Origin: Clostridia bacterium
Lineage (GTDB): Bacteria; Bacillota; Clostridia; Christensenellales; Pumilibacteraceae
DNA: 64,000 bases
NCBI GenBank assembly: GCA_900767465.1
Contig: CAAGAW010000009.1
Span: 248,001 to 312,000, forward strand
Direction: 5' to 3'
The notes under the pieces were generated by a model, which saw only the letters and a program-made list of their open reading frames with translations, was not told where the DNA came from and made no database searches. The translations under genes and the position numbers were made by a program. Positions 49,398-58,760 of the stretch are shown here, piece after piece (the stretch's first letter is position 1; every line of letters begins with the position of its first letter).

Positions 49398-51761
49398 TTA
49401 TCTTATAGTTGCAATCGTTACGCCGTTGTCCCCCTCGCCGTACCGTCCGTAACGGTACTCGGCTACGAACGGGTTGGTTTTAAGGTAAGCCTGAACGCCT
49501 TTCCCGAGCGCGCCCGTTCCTTTTCCGTGAACGATTCTGAGTATTTTTGCGTCGTTTTCGTTTGCCATCGAGTATATGAGCGGTTCGAGCATTGACACGG
49601 CTTCGTCTACGGTTTTTCCCAACAACATAATTTCGCGTTCGCTGAAACCGGACGAGGCGCGTTCACCCGTAACGGCTTTCTTCTTTTCGGTCTTTGCGGC
49701 AACCTTGTTTACGAGCGGTAATCCGAGATCGGAAAACTTAACTTTGGTTATGACCGAGCCGACCCGCACCTCCGCTTCTTTGCGTTTGGGATTTACCGAT
49801 CTTACGGTGCCTTCTCCGCCGAGCGTTCTTACGATTACCGTCTTACCTGCGATAATATCCTTTTCGGCGATCGGAGCGCAGTCCACCGTCGTTTGTTCCG
49901 CCGCAAGACGATAATTGAGATCTTCGAGTTCGTTGCGCAGTTTTTTCGCTTTCAGAAGCGCGGCTTCGTCTGCCTCGATCATAAGATCCTTCATTTCGTC
50001 TATTATTTCGTTTGCGCGTTCGGTGGCGGATGACACGAGGCGTTTTGTTTCGGCGGCGGCGTTGTTTCTGATTCGTTCTTCCGTCGCTTCGATTTTTCGG
50101 CGGCGCGCTTCCGTTTCCGCTTTTTCGTTAAGCGTTTCTCGTTTAAGCCTCTCGCTCTCTTCGAGCGATTCTTCGGCTTTGCGCCGGATATCCTCGGCGG
50201 CGCGTAAAACGTTCTCGAATCTTACCGACTGATCGTCGAGCGCGTTTTCGGCATAGCCGATAATTTCTTCGGAAAGTCCGAGCCTTCTTGCGATACGTAT
50301 GGCATTGCTCGTGCCAGGGATCCCGATGATAAGTTTATACGTCGGAGCGAGCGTTTCGCCGTTAAACTGCATAGACGCGTTTTCCACGCGTTTTGCCGTA
50401 ACCGCAAATTCTTTGAGCGCGGGATAATGGGTCGTAACCACGGCGCACGCGCCCGTTTCGGATATATATTTCACTATCCCTATCGCGAGAGCCGCTCCTT
50501 CGTTCGGGTCGGTTCCTCCGCCGACCTCGTCGAGAAGCACGAGCGAATTGCGTTTCATTTCGGACGTGATTTTTATGAGCGAACTGATATGCGACGAGAA
50601 CGTGCTCAGTTCGTTTTCGATGCTTTGTTCGTCCCCGATGTCGCAGTAAATTCCGTCGTAAAGTCCGACTTTTGCTTCCGTGCAAGGCAGATAAAGCCCG
50701 AAATACGCCATAATGCAAAACAGACCGACGATTTTCAGACTCACGGTTTTTCCTCCCGTGTTGGGTCCGGTTATAAGCAAAATGTCGTAATCTTTTCCGA
50801 CAGCAATGTCTACCGGAACTACTTTATTGCGGTCGATCAGCGGGTGGCGCGCCGCGATAAGGGTTGTTTCGCGCGCGGTAAACACGGCGGGAGTTCCGTT
50901 GATTTTAACCGAATACTTAGCTTTTGCAAACGCTACGTCGAGCGTGGTGCAAACGTTCTGGCAGATGTAAATCGCCTCGGCGTGGGTCGCTACTCTTTTG
51001 GAAAAATCTGCGAGAATCCGTTCTATTTCGGCTTGTTCTTCCGCAACCGTTTCGCGTAGTTCGTTGTTAAGTTCGACTATGGCAAACGGTTCGACGAAAA
51101 TCGTCGATCCCGTAGACGAACGATCGTGCACGATACCCTGAACCTCTCCGCGACACTCTGCTTTTACGGGCAGGACGTAACGCCCTTCCCGAACCGTGAC
51201 TATATTGTCTTGCAGGTATTTGGATGAAGCGTTTTTACGTGTGTAACTTGCGAGCCGATCTTTGAGTTTTGCATTAAGATTGAGAAGTTTTCGCCGTAAT
51301 CCGAACAGTTTTTCGCTTGCGTTGTCGCTCATTTCGACGTCGCTGACAATTGCCGAATTTATATCCTTTTCGAGACCGAAATCGATCAGGATTGCGTCGG
51401 CGATGCGTTTAAGTAAAACTATGTCTTCGGGCGTGTCCTGCAAGGTTGTGCGTGCAATCCTTCCGCTTCTGAGTACTCTTGCTACGCGCAAAAGTTCACC
51501 CATCGTAAGAGTCGAACCGACGCGCGCTTTTTCTAACGAATCGCTTACGTCATCGAATCCGGCGATAGGGTTAAGCAGGTATTTGTTGATAGTGAGATCT
51601 GCTTCGCGGGTAAGCGAAGCCGCGTATTCGGCGTCGTAACGGTCAAGCGTCGGTACGGCAGACGATATTTCCGCTTTTGCCCGGTCGGAAACCGCGCACG
51701 CCGCGACTTTTTCGCGTATTTTATCGAATTCGAGTAAACCGATTGTTTTCCGATCCAACAT
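49398..51761 (-). CDS. mutS2: Endonuclease MutS2 / ribosome-collision factor
   Basis: A 787-residue MutS2. The ATPase core shows ITGPNTGGKTVSLKIVGLF near residue 330 and LVLLDEVGGGTDPNEGAALA; a long coiled coil follows (ESLEESERLKRETLNEKAET); then a KOW-like stretch and the C-terminal Smr domain (LRIVHGKGTGALGKGVQAYL). MutS2 has been linked to recombination control and, more recently, to splitting collided ribosomes. Not part of mismatch repair. It is next to the U32 peptidase gene, 13 bases apart. Confidence 0.96.
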   Translation of the reverse strand: MLDRKTIGLLEFDKIREKVAACAVSDRAKAEISSAVPTLDRYDAEYAASLTREADLTINKYLLNPIAGFDDVSDSLEKARVGSTLTMGELLRVARVLRSGRIARTTLQDTPEDIVLLKRIADAILIDFGLEKDINSAIVSDVEMSDNASEKLFGLRRKLLNLNAKLKDRLASYTRKNASSKYLQDNIVTVREGRYVLPVKAECRGEVQGIVHDRSSTGSTIFVEPFAIVELNNELRETVAEEQAEIERILADFSKRVATHAEAIYICQNVCTTLDVAFAKAKYSVKINGTPAVFTARETTLIAARHPLIDRNKVVPVDIAVGKDYDILLITGPNTGGKTVSLKIVGLFCIMAYFGLYLPCTEAKVGLYDGIYCDIGDEQSIENELSTFSSHISSLIKITSEMKRNSLVLLDEVGGGTDPNEGAALAIGIVKYISETGACAVVTTHYPALKEFAVTAKRVENASMQFNGETLAPTYKLIIGIPGTSNAIRIARRLGLSEEIIGYAENALDDQSVRFENVLRAAEDIRRKAEESLEESERLKRETLNEKAETEARRRKIEATEERIRNNAAAETKRLVSSATERANEIIDEMKDLMIEADEAALLKAKKLRNELEDLNYRLAAEQTTVDCAPIAEKDIIAGKTVIVRTLGGEGTVRSVNPKRKEAEVRVGSVITKVKFSDLGLPLVNKVAAKTEKKKAVTGERASSGFSEREIMLLGKTVDEAVSMLEPLIYSMANENDAKILRIVHGKGTGALGKGVQAYLKTNPFVAEYRYGRYGEGDNGVTIATIR

Positions 51762-51774
51762 AATTTCTCCTTAC

Positions 51775-53988
51775 TTAGGACAGTTTGCGTCTGTAATATC
51801 CGCGGGTAAACGCCGAGACCGGATTTTCCCCGTTAAGGATTGCCAACGCTTCTTTCGTTCCGTATCCCGTAAAATCGATAAAACGGCGCTCGATTCCGAG
51901 TTCTTCGGTTTTGTCGGACAGATTTATCGGAACGCAATTGAGAAGTTGCGCGTAACAATACTTTTCTTGGTAGTGTCTGACTAAAAAATCATTGCCGTTT
52001 TCGTCGGTAAACGTCAGATTTTTCTTTGCGAAATCGCAATTACTGCCTAAACAGATCCCGCCGTTCAACGTTTTATTCGGACAGTGAGCAAACGTCATAA
52101 CGGCAAATCTACCGAAAACGTACGCAAATTTATCGCCGTAGTTTTTTCCGTCGTATTCGGGCGAAAGAACGGCGTTAAACGGGAAATCTGGGTTAATAAC
52201 GTTCATAAACGGACCGAACAACGCGGTTTTTCCTTTGCATAATTCTATATGTCCTATGTTGTTAATCATTACGTTGTCGGTTGCGGTCAGGCAGTTTTTC
52301 ACGATTTCTTCGTCGTTATCGCGTATCATTACGGGCAGAACCAGTATTCCCCTATTACCGAGTTTGCGTAAAACTTCCGAGGCAACGGAATAATCTTTCG
52401 GGAAATAAGCCACGTAATCCGCGTGTGACAAGAACTTTTCTGCCGAATCGCTGTCGGTCTGAATTATTGTTGCTCTATCCGAAAAACCAAAATCGCGAAT
52501 ACCGTACATCGCCGTTTTTAGGGCGTTGCTGTTTTGCATAGTACTATGCGTGCCGGATTTATTCTCGTCGTACAATCGCAAAATCTCTGTTTCGAGCGCA
52601 GCGTATGTTTTTCTTCTGAATTCGTTGAGCGCTGAAACGGCGACAAACTTATCGTTTACTGAGCAATCGAAAGTATCGAGTTTGAACGCTTCGCCCGCTT
52701 TGGAAAAGCAGTTTTCGTACTTCTCTATTGTTATCGGAGCGTTCAGTGCGGGTTCGAGAATTTCTTCGCTTACCGTAACCGAGGCGTTTCCGTATTCGGC
52801 TGTCGCTATGATGTAATTATCGACTGCAGACAACGACACCGAAACGGGCAATTTTCGTTTTACGCTTTTAATATCCGATTCGAGTTGCGTGTCGGCAGTA
52901 AGGTACGCTCCGTCGCCCGGTGTGACGTTTCCGACAAAAGTCGTAGCGAATCCGTTCGCCGAAACGAGCGCGTTGCCGACTTCCTTATCGCCGCGAATAA
53001 ACTTTATTCCGTCGCCTTTTTTCAGCGGTTTTTTCAGCGACAACTTAGCCAGATTCCCTTTTACAGACGCCACTTTACCTATTCCGAATCCTTTATGACC
53101 CTGTATATACGGATAAATAACGTTTTCGGTAGGATTATTAAGGTATGCCGCGCAATAATCGCCGCGATTAAAAAGGCGTTTAAGGACGGATTTATCCGCG
53201 TCGAGTCCGTCTATAATTGCGCGATAATAGGCTGTTGCGCCGCCGACGTATTCCGGTTTTCTCATTCGTCCTTCGATTTTAAATGACGAAACGCCGAGTT
53301 TTATGAGTTCGCCGAGTTTTTCCGTTAAATCGAGATCCTTTGCCGAAAGTAGATAACCTGTTTTGCCTGAACACGAATATTTTTTTCTGCAAAACTGCAG
53401 ACACTTCCCCCTGTTGCCGCTGAGTCCGGCACCGAGCGAAGACAGATAACAGTTACCCGAAAAACACACGCACAATGCGCCCTGAACGAAGTACTCGAGG
53501 TCTGTATCGACCGTTTCGCGTATTTTTTTAATATCCGCAAGCGTTGTTTCGCGAGACAGAACAATCCTGGTTGCGCCGAGTTTTTTTGCCGTTACGGCAC
53601 CCGTTGCGTTGTGGATGCCGCACTGCGTACTTAAATGAATTTCCGCGTTTTGCATAGTACTACGCAATGTGGGTAAAAACGCGAGATCCTGTACTATAAA
53701 AGCGTCAATTCCCACGGATTCGGCATATTTTGCAAGTTCCGTAGCCTCCGTATATTCCGTCGGTTTAAGTAGCGTATTCAGCGTGAGGTAAACTTTTACG
53801 CCGTATAAATGAGCGTATCTTACGGCTTGTTTTAGTTCGTCCCTGTCGAAATTACCGGCTTTCGAGCGTGCGCCGAAATTACGTGCGCCGAGATATACGG
53901 CGTCCGCTCCGTTATTTACGGCAGCCCGCAGACTTTCGTAATTGCCTGCGGGCGCCAATAATTCCGTTTTGGGTTTGGAGTTAATCAA
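51775..53988 (-). CDS. Peptidase U32 family protein (RlhA/TrhP type)
   Basis: A 737-residue U32 protein. The N-terminal domain shows LLAPAGNYESLRAAVNNGAD, AVYLGARNFGARS, STQCGIHN and the iron-sulfur Cys region CVCFSGNCYLSSLGAGLSGN then RGKCLQFCRKKYSC, followed by FKIEGRMRKPEYV; a long C-terminal region follows (DUF3656-like). Despite the name, related proteins hydroxylate RNA bases (RlhA in 23S rRNA, TrhP in tRNA). Two copies of the dispersed palindrome lie in frame, both read as STMQN (53652 and 52536). Confidence 0.9.
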   Translation of the reverse strand: MINSKPKTELLAPAGNYESLRAAVNNGADAVYLGARNFGARSKAGNFDRDELKQAVRYAHLYGVKVYLTLNTLLKPTEYTEATELAKYAESVGIDAFIVQDLAFLPTLRSTMQNAEIHLSTQCGIHNATGAVTAKKLGATRIVLSRETTLADIKKIRETVDTDLEYFVQGALCVCFSGNCYLSSLGAGLSGNRGKCLQFCRKKYSCSGKTGYLLSAKDLDLTEKLGELIKLGVSSFKIEGRMRKPEYVGGATAYYRAIIDGLDADKSVLKRLFNRGDYCAAYLNNPTENVIYPYIQGHKGFGIGKVASVKGNLAKLSLKKPLKKGDGIKFIRGDKEVGNALVSANGFATTFVGNVTPGDGAYLTADTQLESDIKSVKRKLPVSVSLSAVDNYIIATAEYGNASVTVSEEILEPALNAPITIEKYENCFSKAGEAFKLDTFDCSVNDKFVAVSALNEFRRKTYAALETEILRLYDENKSGTHSTMQNSNALKTAMYGIRDFGFSDRATIIQTDSDSAEKFLSHADYVAYFPKDYSVASEVLRKLGNRGILVLPVMIRDNDEEIVKNCLTATDNVMINNIGHIELCKGKTALFGPFMNVINPDFPFNAVLSPEYDGKNYGDKFAYVFGRFAVMTFAHCPNKTLNGGICLGSNCDFAKKNLTFTDENGNDFLVRHYQEKYCYAQLLNCVPINLSDKTEELGIERRFIDFTGYGTKEALAILNGENPVSAFTRGYYRRKLS
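52536..52549. repeat. Copy of dispersed palindrome in the U32 gene (intact)
   Basis: GCATAGTACTATGC preceded by TTTT on the plus strand. On the coding strand it gives His-Ser-Thr-Met-Gln-Asn. Confidence 0.88.
53652..53665. repeat. Copy of dispersed palindrome in the U32 gene (one mismatch)
   Basis: GCATAGTACTACGC, with TTTT before it. On the coding strand it gives Arg-Ser-Thr-Met-Gln-Asn, the same frame and peptide as the copy at 52536. Confidence 0.86.
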
Positions 53989-53989
53989 G

Positions 53990-56371
53990 TTATCTGAGTT
54001 TTGCCCCGAACTTTTTGCCGAGACCTTCTACCGCTTTGTTCATACACTCCTGAATTTGCGCGTCGACGAGCGTTTTTTCGTCCGAATAGAGTTTGATACT
54101 GAATGCAACGCTCTTGTATCCGCTTTCCACCTGCTCGCCTCGGTATACGTCGAACAATTCGACCGAATCGCAAAGGTTGCCGATACTTTCTTTTATGCAA
54201 GCGATAAGTTCGCCTACCGTATGCTCTTCTTTTACCGTAACGGCAAGATCGCGATCGACAATCGGAAATTTAGGAAGAGGTTTGAAGCGTACGATTTTTT
54301 CCGGATCGGCAATAAATCCGCTAAGATCGACTTCCGCAACGAAAACGTCCTCGGGGATACCGAAGTTTTCGGCGACGAGCGGATGAACTTTGCCGACGTA
54401 ACCGAACTTTTTGCCGTTTGCTATCAGGTCGATCGAAATGCCGGAATGAAGGAAAGGCTCGCAAGATCTTTCGACGACGTATTCCGCTCTGTTTTTAAGA
54501 ACGTTGGCGATAACCGATTTAAGCGCGTAGAAATCTTCGTGTTTGCCGACGAACGCAACGCAAAGAGTATCGTGTTCTTCGGGGAGTTCGGTCAGCGGCA
54601 AACTTTTCGGAATATAGGTTTTGGCAATCTCGAAAAGTCTGAATTCGTTATTCTTACGGCTCGTGTTTATATAAACCGAATTAAGCATGCTGCCGACAAG
54701 TTGTGTGCGCATAACGCCGAATTCTTCGCTGAGAGGGTTGATTATACGGATAACGTTCCTGCGCGGATCGCCTGCCGCAATACGAAGTTTGTCGTATTGT
54801 TTAACGTTGATAAACGAATAATTGTACGCTTCGAGCGCGCCGTACGCCGTCATAAGGTTTTTTATGTCCGAAACGTTTTTCTGGCTTACGCTCACGCCGC
54901 CGACGGTCGGACGAACGAATTTTATAAAATCTTCGGTGAGCGCGGAATAACCGTAAAACCTGATTACCTCTTCGGCAAGGTCGGTATAGTTGTCGACGTC
55001 TTCGCGGAATTTCGGCACGGTGACGGTAAGGACGTTACCGTCGCGTTTTACGCCGAATTCGAGCGAAGTAAGGATACGCACCATATCTTCGGCTTTTACC
55101 GTAATACCGAACAGTTCGTTAATTTTATCAACCGTCGTTTCGATTACTTTAAGTTCGGGTTCCTTTTCGCCGCCGCGCGAGAAAAGCGAAGTAACTCTGC
55201 CTGCGCCGAGTTTGTCGAAAAGCGTTAGCGCGCGTTCTCTGCCGAGTTCCACGCTGTTGAAGTCTACGCCTTTTTCGTAACGAGCCGACGAATCGGAACG
55301 AAGCCCGATCGCCCTTGACGTCGCGCGGATGTTCTCTTTCGCAAATCTTGCCGCCTCGAGGAAAACAGCGTGCGTGTCGTCGTTGATTCCGCTGTATTCG
55401 CCGCCCATAATTCCGGCGATCGCAACGGGTTTCGCTTCGTCCGCGATAACGAGCATTTTTTCGTTAAGGGCGTAAGCTTGTCCGTCGAGCGCGACGATTT
55501 TTTCGCCCTGAGCCGCTCTTCTTACTTTTATCTCGTTTTTAACGAGGTTGAGATCGAATGCGTGAAGCGGCTGTCCGATTTCGGCAAGCACGTAGTTAGT
55601 CACGTCGACCACGTTGTTTATAGCGCGGATTCCGACGTAACGGAGTCGATCGCGCATCCATTTCGGCGATTTTTCGATCTTCACGTCGCTAACGATTCTG
55701 CCCGTATACGCCGAACAAAGATCGTTTGCTTCGATCGTGACTTTTACGGGTTTTCCTGCGGTTTTGACTTCTTTATAGCAGATTTCGGGCTTTTTGGCCT
55801 GAGTACCGTAAATCGCCGCAACCTCTCTTGCCATACCGTAAACCGACTGGCAATCGGGACGGTTCGCGGGAACCGAAATATCGAAAACGTACTCGTCGAG
55901 ACCGAGAACTTTCTTTATATCCTCGCCGATCGGCGCGTCTTTCGGAAGAATAAGTATCCCGTGAACTTCCGCACCCTCGAGAACGTTATCGTCGATGCAA
56001 AGTTCCTCGCCGGAACACATCATTCCGTAACTCATAATCCCGCGAAGCGGGCTGGACACGATATGCGCGCCGTTTGGTAAGTTTGCGCCGTCGAGAGCGA
56101 TCGGAACTCTGTCACCGACCGAAATATTGTTTGCTCCGGTAATTATGACGAGTTTTTCCTTTCCTACGTTTACGTTGCAAACCTGCAGTTTGGTCGCGTC
56201 GGGATGTTTTTCGACGGATTCGATTTCGCCGACGACAACGTTTTCTATTCCCTTTCCGACGTAAATTATTTCCTCGACTTCAAACCCGATATTAAGCAAC
56301 TTGTCGGCAAGCGTTTTCGGATCGTCCTCGACCTTTACGTATTCGTTTAACCATGAAAGCGGTAATTTCAT
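53990..56371 (-). CDS. pheT: Phenylalanine-tRNA ligase beta subunit
   Basis: A 793-residue PheT with all domains: N-terminal tRNA-binding EMAP-like domain (VVGEIESVEKHPDATKLQVC), B3/B4 editing region (ISVPANRPDCQSVYGMAREV), B5 domain, catalytic-like core, and C-terminal ferredoxin-fold anticodon-binding domain (FPIVDRDLAVTVKEEHTVGE). It forms an alpha2-beta2 enzyme with PheS, encoded 11 bases upstream. Confidence 0.97.
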   Translation of the reverse strand: MKLPLSWLNEYVKVEDDPKTLADKLLNIGFEVEEIIYVGKGIENVVVGEIESVEKHPDATKLQVCNVNVGKEKLVIITGANNISVGDRVPIALDGANLPNGAHIVSSPLRGIMSYGMMCSGEELCIDDNVLEGAEVHGILILPKDAPIGEDIKKVLGLDEYVFDISVPANRPDCQSVYGMAREVAAIYGTQAKKPEICYKEVKTAGKPVKVTIEANDLCSAYTGRIVSDVKIEKSPKWMRDRLRYVGIRAINNVVDVTNYVLAEIGQPLHAFDLNLVKNEIKVRRAAQGEKIVALDGQAYALNEKMLVIADEAKPVAIAGIMGGEYSGINDDTHAVFLEAARFAKENIRATSRAIGLRSDSSARYEKGVDFNSVELGRERALTLFDKLGAGRVTSLFSRGGEKEPELKVIETTVDKINELFGITVKAEDMVRILTSLEFGVKRDGNVLTVTVPKFREDVDNYTDLAEEVIRFYGYSALTEDFIKFVRPTVGGVSVSQKNVSDIKNLMTAYGALEAYNYSFINVKQYDKLRIAAGDPRRNVIRIINPLSEEFGVMRTQLVGSMLNSVYINTSRKNNEFRLFEIAKTYIPKSLPLTELPEEHDTLCVAFVGKHEDFYALKSVIANVLKNRAEYVVERSCEPFLHSGISIDLIANGKKFGYVGKVHPLVAENFGIPEDVFVAEVDLSGFIADPEKIVRFKPLPKFPIVDRDLAVTVKEEHTVGELIACIKESIGNLCDSVELFDVYRGEQVESGYKSVAFSIKLYSDEKTLVDAQIQECMNKAVEGLGKKFGAKLR

Positions 56372-56382
56372 TTTGAACCTCC

Positions 56383-57405
56383 TCAGTTGAACTGTTTAAG
56401 AAAACGAACGTCGTTCTCGTACTCGAGCCGCATATCGTTGATGCCGTGGCAAATCGTCGTGATGCGGTCGAGACCGATACCAAATGCAAAACCGGTGTAT
56501 TCGTCGGGGTTAATGTCGCACGTCGTAAGGACGTTGCGGTTTACCATGCCCGCGCCGAGAATTTCGATCCAACCTGTTCCTTTGCAAACCCTGCACCCTT
56601 TGCCGCCGCAATACGGACAGGAGGCGTCCACTTCGACGCTCGGTTCGGTAAACGGGAAATAAGACGGACGAAAACGAATTTGCGTGCGCTCGCCGAAGAA
56701 ATGCTGAGCAAACTTTGCGAGGATCCCTTTGAGGTCGCACATCGTAACTTTTTTATCTACGACAAGACCCTCGATCTGGTAGAACACGGGCGAATGTGTC
56801 GCGTCCGCGTCGTCCGAGCGGAAAACTCTGCCTATCGTAACCATTTTGATAGGCGGTTTCTGCTTTTCCATCGTGCGAACCTGTCCTGCCGAAGTCTGCG
56901 TGCGAAGAAGAATATTTTCGGTAACGTAAAAAGTATCCTGCATATCGCGCGCCGGATGGTTGTCCGGAATGTTGAGCGCCTTGAAATTGTAGTAGTCCGT
57001 TTCGATTTCCGGACTGTCAACGATAGCGAATCCGAGCGAAGAGAAAAAGTCCACTACACGATTCCTCATTTGCGTAAGCGGGTGAAGTCCACCACGCGTT
57101 CTGTCTTCTTTATCTATCGTAACGTCGATTTTTTCGCGACCGAGTTTCGCTTCGAGTTCTTCCGCCGCAAGGGCGTTAAACTTTTCGTCGAGAGCGGATT
57201 CGATCTTAACGCGAACGTCGTTTACGAGTTTACCCGCTGCGGGACGTTCTGCCGGCGGCACGTCGCGCATATTTTTCATTACGCCCGTAAGACGTCCGCT
57301 TTTGCCCAGAAACGTAACTTTAACGCCGGTAAGTTCGTCCGTGTTTTTTGCCGCCGCGATTTCGCCGAGCGCGCACGAAAGAATTTCGTCAAGTTGTTGC
57401 TTCAT
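56383..57405 (-). CDS. pheS: Phenylalanine-tRNA ligase alpha subunit
   Basis: A 340-residue class II synthetase subunit. N-terminal coiled coil, then motif 1 (GGLHPLTQMRNRVVDFFSSL), motif 2 (VFRSDDADATHSPVFYQIEG) and motif 3 (FAFGIGLDRITTICHGI). A Cys cluster (CPYCGGKGCRVC) interrupts the catalytic domain. ATG 57405 lies after GGAGG; an upstream reading runs into the T-box terminator. Regulated by the T-box leader just upstream. Confidence 0.97.
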   Translation of the reverse strand: MKQQLDEILSCALGEIAAAKNTDELTGVKVTFLGKSGRLTGVMKNMRDVPPAERPAAGKLVNDVRVKIESALDEKFNALAAEELEAKLGREKIDVTIDKEDRTRGGLHPLTQMRNRVVDFFSSLGFAIVDSPEIETDYYNFKALNIPDNHPARDMQDTFYVTENILLRTQTSAGQVRTMEKQKPPIKMVTIGRVFRSDDADATHSPVFYQIEGLVVDKKVTMCDLKGILAKFAQHFFGERTQIRFRPSYFPFTEPSVEVDASCPYCGGKGCRVCKGTGWIEILGAGMVNRNVLTTCDINPDEYTGFAFGIGLDRITTICHGINDMRLEYENDVRFLKQFN

Positions 57406-57410
57406 AATAC

Positions 57411-57653
57411 CTCCAAAAAATAAACCCCGCGACGTAAGAGTCCGCGGGGCGTAAAATTTACGCTGTACCACCCATGGTTCGCAACCGATAAAGTTGCCTC
57501 GTTTAAGCCGATAACGGAGCCGACCCGCGTTTCCCTACACGGAAAAACTTTCAGGAAACAAACTGAAACGGTGAATATTCTCGTGCTGCGCGTTCTTTCA
57601 GCCGATGGAACGCTCTCTGTTTTTCGCACTGTCTTGTGCCGTCGTAAACGCTT
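57411..57653 (-). promoter_or_regulatory. T-box riboswitch for pheS-pheT (Phe specifier)
   Basis: Read on the minus strand, the leader contains the T-box sequence TGGGTGGTACAGCG (57474-57461), with TGGT to pair with ACCA of uncharged tRNA-Phe. A GC-rich terminator stem CCCCGCG/CGCGGGG (57449-57425) and T-run follow, and stem I has an AGAGAGCG block. The likely specifier codon is TTC (57575-57573) in GAATATTCACC. Uncharged tRNA-Phe should favour the antiterminator and pheST expression. Confidence 0.92.
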
Positions 57654-57659
57654 TACTTT

Positions 57660-57688
57660 ATTGTAGCACAATAAAATAAATAAAGCAA
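57660..57688 (-). promoter_or_regulatory. Sigma-A promoter of pheST
   Basis: On the minus strand TTGCTT (57688-57683), 17 bp, TACAAT (57665-57660), about 7 bases before the T-box leader. Confidence 0.82.
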
Positions 57689-57694
57689 GCGTTT

Positions 57695-58357
57695 TTAACC
57701 GACGAGATCCATCATATCCTGAAACGTAGTGGCTTTAAGGTACGTGTCGGGAATTTTACCGACGATAATGTGTTCCGCAACGGGAACTTCGGTCGTGGTT
57801 TTAACGTTGCCGCTCGCACCCGCAAGGTAAAGATTTACGTCGGTAACGAGTTTCAACGAAATTACGTGCCGGGTCTGGTTTATCCCCACTTCGGTAAAAC
57901 TCGTCGCTACCGTCGCTTCTGCTATGCCCACCGGGATTACGCGAACGTCTATTCCGGGTCCGACTCCCGAAACGACGGAAATACCCGAAAGCGTTCCTAA
58001 CGGAATCGTTATACCTCCCTGTCCGATTCCGTCCAACGACGACTGAACCGACCGGATAACGTTACGGATTATTTCGTTAAGAATCACCGTATCGACCGAA
58101 ACGGCGGTTACGTTATTTTCGCTGCCGAAAGTAACTTTTACTACGTCCGCAGTCGATTTGTCCGACGCAAGCGTTGAGGCGACAGAGGAGTTTACGACCG
58201 CAACGGTGCGCGCTTTTATCCGATCGGAAGAATACGACTGCGCAACCGGCAAAACTACGAGCCGAAGATATACTAAAGTCGCCGCACATAAGGCGATGAT
58301 AATAAAAACGACGGTATACGTACCCCGCCGTTTTGATTTTTTGGCGCAGCAATCCAT
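57695..58357 (-). CDS. yunB: Sporulation protein YunB
   Basis: A 220-residue protein with one N-terminal transmembrane segment (TYTVVFIIIALCAATLVYLR) and the YunB domain: ITIPLGTLSGISVVSGVGPG, then TSFTEVGINQTRHVISLKLV and a C-terminal VAEHIIVGKIPDTYL. YunB is a sporulation-specific membrane protein in Bacillota; exact role unclear. ATG 58357 is the first Met before the basic N terminus; the site upstream is weak. Placed beside the spoVA genes, which fits a spore role. Confidence 0.88.
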   Translation of the reverse strand: MDCCAKKSKRRGTYTVVFIIIALCAATLVYLRLVVLPVAQSYSSDRIKARTVAVVNSSVASTLASDKSTADVVKVTFGSENNVTAVSVDTVILNEIIRNVIRSVQSSLDGIGQGGITIPLGTLSGISVVSGVGPGIDVRVIPVGIAEATVATSFTEVGINQTRHVISLKLVTDVNLYLAGASGNVKTTTEVPVAEHIIVGKIPDTYLKATTFQDMMDLVG

Positions 58358-58388
58358 ACTATGAATATATGCCGCACAGCAAAAATAA

Positions 58389-58760
58389 TTACTTGGATTT
58401 CGGAGAAAAAACAAGCGTTACGAGATAACTTGCCACAACTGCCGCTCCTACTCCGTAAGCCGTTCGTACAAGTCCGCCGGCAAACGCTCCGATAAAGCCG
58501 TTCGTTCTCGCGCCGATAATCGCGCCTTTTGCAAGCGCCGCGCCGAATCCTATTATAGGTACCGAAATACCCGCCTGCAAAACTTTGTAAAGATGATCGT
58601 AAACACCGAGCGATTCGAGTACGATTCCGCCGAGCAGGAATATGACAAGAATTCTCGCGGGCGTAAGTTTTGTTTTAATTATAAGAATCTGTGCGAGCGC
58701 GCAAAACGATCCACCCGCCGCAAACACAATCAGATAGGTCAATAAAGTGTCAAGAATCAT
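58389..58760 (-). CDS. spoVAE: Stage V sporulation protein AE (SpoVAEb type)
   Basis: A 123-residue polytopic membrane protein (LLTYLIVFAAGGSFCALAQI, LVIFLLGGIVLESLGVYDHL, GAFAGGLVRTAYGVGAAVVA). SpoVA proteins form the channel for dipicolinate uptake into the forespore and release on germination. It adjoins spoVAD end to end (58760/58761), third gene of spoVAC-spoVAD-spoVAE. Confidence 0.95.
   Translation of the reverse strand: MILDTLLTYLIVFAAGGSFCALAQILIIKTKLTPARILVIFLLGGIVLESLGVYDHLYKVLQAGISVPIIGFGAALAKGAIIGARTNGFIGAFAGGLVRTAYGVGAAVVASYLVTLVFSPKSK

Noticed and set aside
53942..55228. 428-codon plus-strand open frame
   Set aside because: It is antisense to pheT and the start of the U32 gene, both clearly conserved; composition is shadow-like (many Arg, Phe, Val) and no domain is seen.
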